From the NCBI GenBank assembly GCA_003219225.1, contig QHPZ01000231.1, forward strand, positions 1-5,459: DNA of 5,459 nt, written 5' to 3'. Made by a program: the position numbers and the translations under genes. Positions 4,255 to 5,459 of this stretch are shown piece by piece. A model generated the notes under the pieces. It saw only the letters and a program-made list of their open reading frames with translations, ran no database searches and was not told the origin of the DNA. Within the stretch, counting starts at the first letter, position 1. Each line of letters opens with the position of its first letter. This DNA comes from Verrucomicrobiota bacterium (GTDB lineage Bacteria > Verrucomicrobiota > Verrucomicrobiia > Chthoniobacterales > UBA10450).

Positions 4255-5145
4255 ATGAATCGGAAACCCAGCGAATCGAAGTTTTTCGCGCTGAAAAACG
4301 GCGGCTCGCTTGCCTATGTCGAATACGGCGATGCCTGCGGCACACCGGTGTTCTTCTTTCACGGCTGGCCCAGCTCCAAAACGATGGCGCAATTGACCGA
4401 CGCGGCGGCGCGCGAGCTCGGGATTCGAATTATTTCTCCGGATCGACCTGGCATTTGGGAATCGGGGTTCCAAGCCAACCGCACGTTGCTCGATTGGCCC
4501 GATGTTTTGGAGCAACTGGCCGATCACCTCGGGCTCGACCGCTTTTACATTCTCGCGATCTCCGGCGGCGCACCTTACGCGTATGCGACGGCTATTCGAT
4601 TACGCGACCGCGTCCACGCGATCGCGATCGCAAGTGGTGCGCCGCCGATTGTCGATCTTAGCGATCAGAGCGGGCTGCTGAAACTTTACCGGTGGATGCT
4701 CGTGCTCTATCGCCGCTCGCCGAAACTTTTGCGCGCGCTCTTTTATGTCGCGCGCCCGATCGCGGCGCTGCGCCCGCCGCTCCGTTTGCGCCCATTGCTG
4801 ATGAAAATCATGCAACTGCAAGCGTGCGATACCGCGGCGTTGCGAGACTCGGCCGCGTTTGAAGCTTGCTTTGAGAGTCAGCGACGCGCCTGGCGCGCTT
4901 CGGCCAGGGGAATCGTCGCCGACGCCGAAATTTACGCACGTCCCTGGGGATTCCGGCTCGAAGACGTCGATGTACCGGTGCGGCTCTGGCACGGTCAGCA
5001 AGACCGGGCGTTTTCAATTCACCTCGCCGAAGAGGTGTCAAGCCGGCTACCTAATTGCTGCGCGCGCTACATCGACAACGAGGGACATTACTCATTGCCC
5101 ATTCGCCACGTGCGCGAGATTCTCGTCGATCTAATCGCGGTATGA
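4255..5145 (+). CDS. Alpha/beta hydrolase fold protein, substrate unknown
   Basis: This is a 296-residue cytoplasmic-looking enzyme without a signal peptide. It shows the alpha/beta hydrolase order: oxyanion-hole HGWPSS (36-41), strand ISPDRPG (60-66), nucleophile elbow AISGGAPYA with S103, acid D250 in WHGQQDRAF, and H278 in NEGHYSLP. A helical cap (about 135-225) rich in Arg and Leu separates the core halves. The nucleophile motif is A-x-S-G-G rather than the textbook G-x-S-x-G, a mild departure. The start is ATG 4255, with a GTG immediately before it as an alternative; only a weak GAAG lies upstream. It diverges from the ergothioneine block. Nothing in the sequence links it to that pathway. 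Esterase, epoxide hydrolase-like or lactonase activity cannot be distinguished. Confidence 0.85.
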   Translation: MNRKPSESKFFALKNGGSLAYVEYGDACGTPVFFFHGWPSSKTMAQLTDAAARELGIRIISPDRPGIWESGFQANRTLLDWPDVLEQLADHLGLDRFYILAISGGAPYAYATAIRLRDRVHAIAIASGAPPIVDLSDQSGLLKLYRWMLVLYRRSPKLLRALFYVARPIAALRPPLRLRPLLMKIMQLQACDTAALRDSAAFEACFESQRRAWRASARGIVADAEIYARPWGFRLEDVDVPVRLWHGQQDRAFSIHLAEEVSSRLPNCCARYIDNEGHYSLPIRHVREILVDLIAV

Positions 5146-5149
5146 TGGT

Positions 5150-5180
5150 CGGCGGCTTGACGGCGTGAGGGCACCGCCGT
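5150..5180. terminator. Weak hairpin between convergent genes, possible terminator
   Basis: The 44-base gap between two convergent genes holds ACGGCG (5160-5165) facing CGCCGT (5175-5180); CGGCGG (5150-5155) could pair with CCGCCG instead. The stems are only 6 bp and the T-run after them is short, so the call rests mostly on position. Confidence 0.25.
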
Positions 5181-5189
5181 TTCCGGAAA

Positions 5190-5459
5190 TTAAAACAGAC
5201 GGATCTCGTTAACGATGAAACTGAAGTCGGTCTGCAGAAACTTGGCGGCTTTGCTCGAGGCGAGCATGCGGGTGAGGAAGATTTCGAAGTACTCCATCAC
5301 GCCGGAGATGGTGGTGTCGATGGTCAGGTCGAGGACGATCTGTTTGCGCGCGCTGTCGATCTTGAGCGAGCTGCGCTCGACCGAGTAGTTGACGCGGTCG
5401 TGGATGTCGAACTTGATCATGTCGGGATTGCGGACCCGGCTGCGGTGGACGTCGCTTTT
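5190..5459 (-). CDS. Unrecognised protein, C-terminal 89 residues (5' end beyond window)
   Basis: The reading frame enters from the right edge without a stop and ends at TAA. An ATG at 5420 could be a start (76 residues), but the 13 codons before it are also open and no Shine-Dalgarno precedes it, so I treat the gene as cut. The visible part has no signal peptide, membrane segment or catalytic motif that I know. It alternates hydrophobic and charged residues (for example KQIVLDLTIDTTISG), suggesting beta strands, followed by a likely helix (VMEYFEIFLTRMLASSKAAKFL) and an ending FIVNEIRLF. It converges on the hydrolase gene. I do not recognise the family and suggest no function. Confidence 0.55.
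   Translation of the reverse strand, partial: KSDVHRSRVRNPDMIKFDIHDRVNYSVERSSLKIDSARKQIVLDLTIDTTISGVMEYFEIFLTRMLASSKAAKFLQTDFSFIVNEIRLF

Noticed and set aside
4618..4631. GCGATCGC-type overlapping palindrome in the hydrolase
   Set aside because: It encodes an Ala-Ile-Ala-Ile-Ala strand with common codons. Nothing suggests a HIP1-like or methylation function from so few copies.
4242..4661. Plus-strand 139-codon frame starting just before the hydrolase
   Set aside because: It overlaps the hydrolase in a different frame, is very Arg/Cys-rich and has no recognisable motif.

Overview
The window is GC-rich bacterial DNA from an organism I cannot name with certainty. Compact genes, almost no Shine-Dalgarno sequences, a DUF2934-like small protein and many short palindromes (some inside genes) remind me of soil Verrucomicrobiota (Chthoniobacterales-like) or possibly Acidobacteriota. 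That is an impression, not a measurement.

Layout. Five minus-strand genes, transcribed from about 4166 down to 1, form one tightly packed block. In order they are: a small acidic DUF2934-like protein (3765-4166); egtB, the sulfoxide synthase of ergothioneine synthesis (2413-3768, TTG start overlapping the previous stop); egtD, the histidine N-methyltransferase (1392-2369); an OpuC/YehX-class ABC transporter ATPase (546-1343); and an OpuAC-type betaine-binding protein (1-549, cut by the left edge, start overlapping the ATPase stop). Diverging from the block is an alpha/beta hydrolase (4255-5145, plus strand). Converging on the hydrolase is the 3' end of an unrecognised protein (5190-5459, minus strand, cut by the right edge).

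How the genes fit together. EgtD trimethylates histidine to hercynine, and EgtB joins sulfur to hercynine to give the sulfoxide precursor of ergothioneine. The transporter 48 bases downstream belongs to the family that carries betaines. Ergothioneine and hercynine are themselves histidine betaines, and the known bacterial ergothioneine importer EgtUV came from this OpuC-like family. The block therefore reads as a 'make and move ergothioneine or hercynine' cluster, although a general glycine betaine/choline transporter is also possible. egtC and egtE are not in the window.

The most unusual layer is a set of palindromic elements running through the block. Four share the plan of REP sequences: GTAG, then an 8-9 bp stem with a three-base loop. 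Two of these form an inverted pair inside the egtB reading frame, where they encode the linker between its two domains. One, 25/26 identical to a member of that pair, fills the egtB-egtD gap. The fourth, with a partner hairpin, fills the egtD-ATPase gap and supplies the egtD stop codon. Three unrelated palindromes lie in coding sequence: in the ATPase (31 bases, in a region longer than usual for the family), in the binding-protein signal peptide (22-base arms) and in the variable N-terminus of EgtD. No REP-associated transposase is present here. I see no RNA gene, CRISPR array or insertion sequence.
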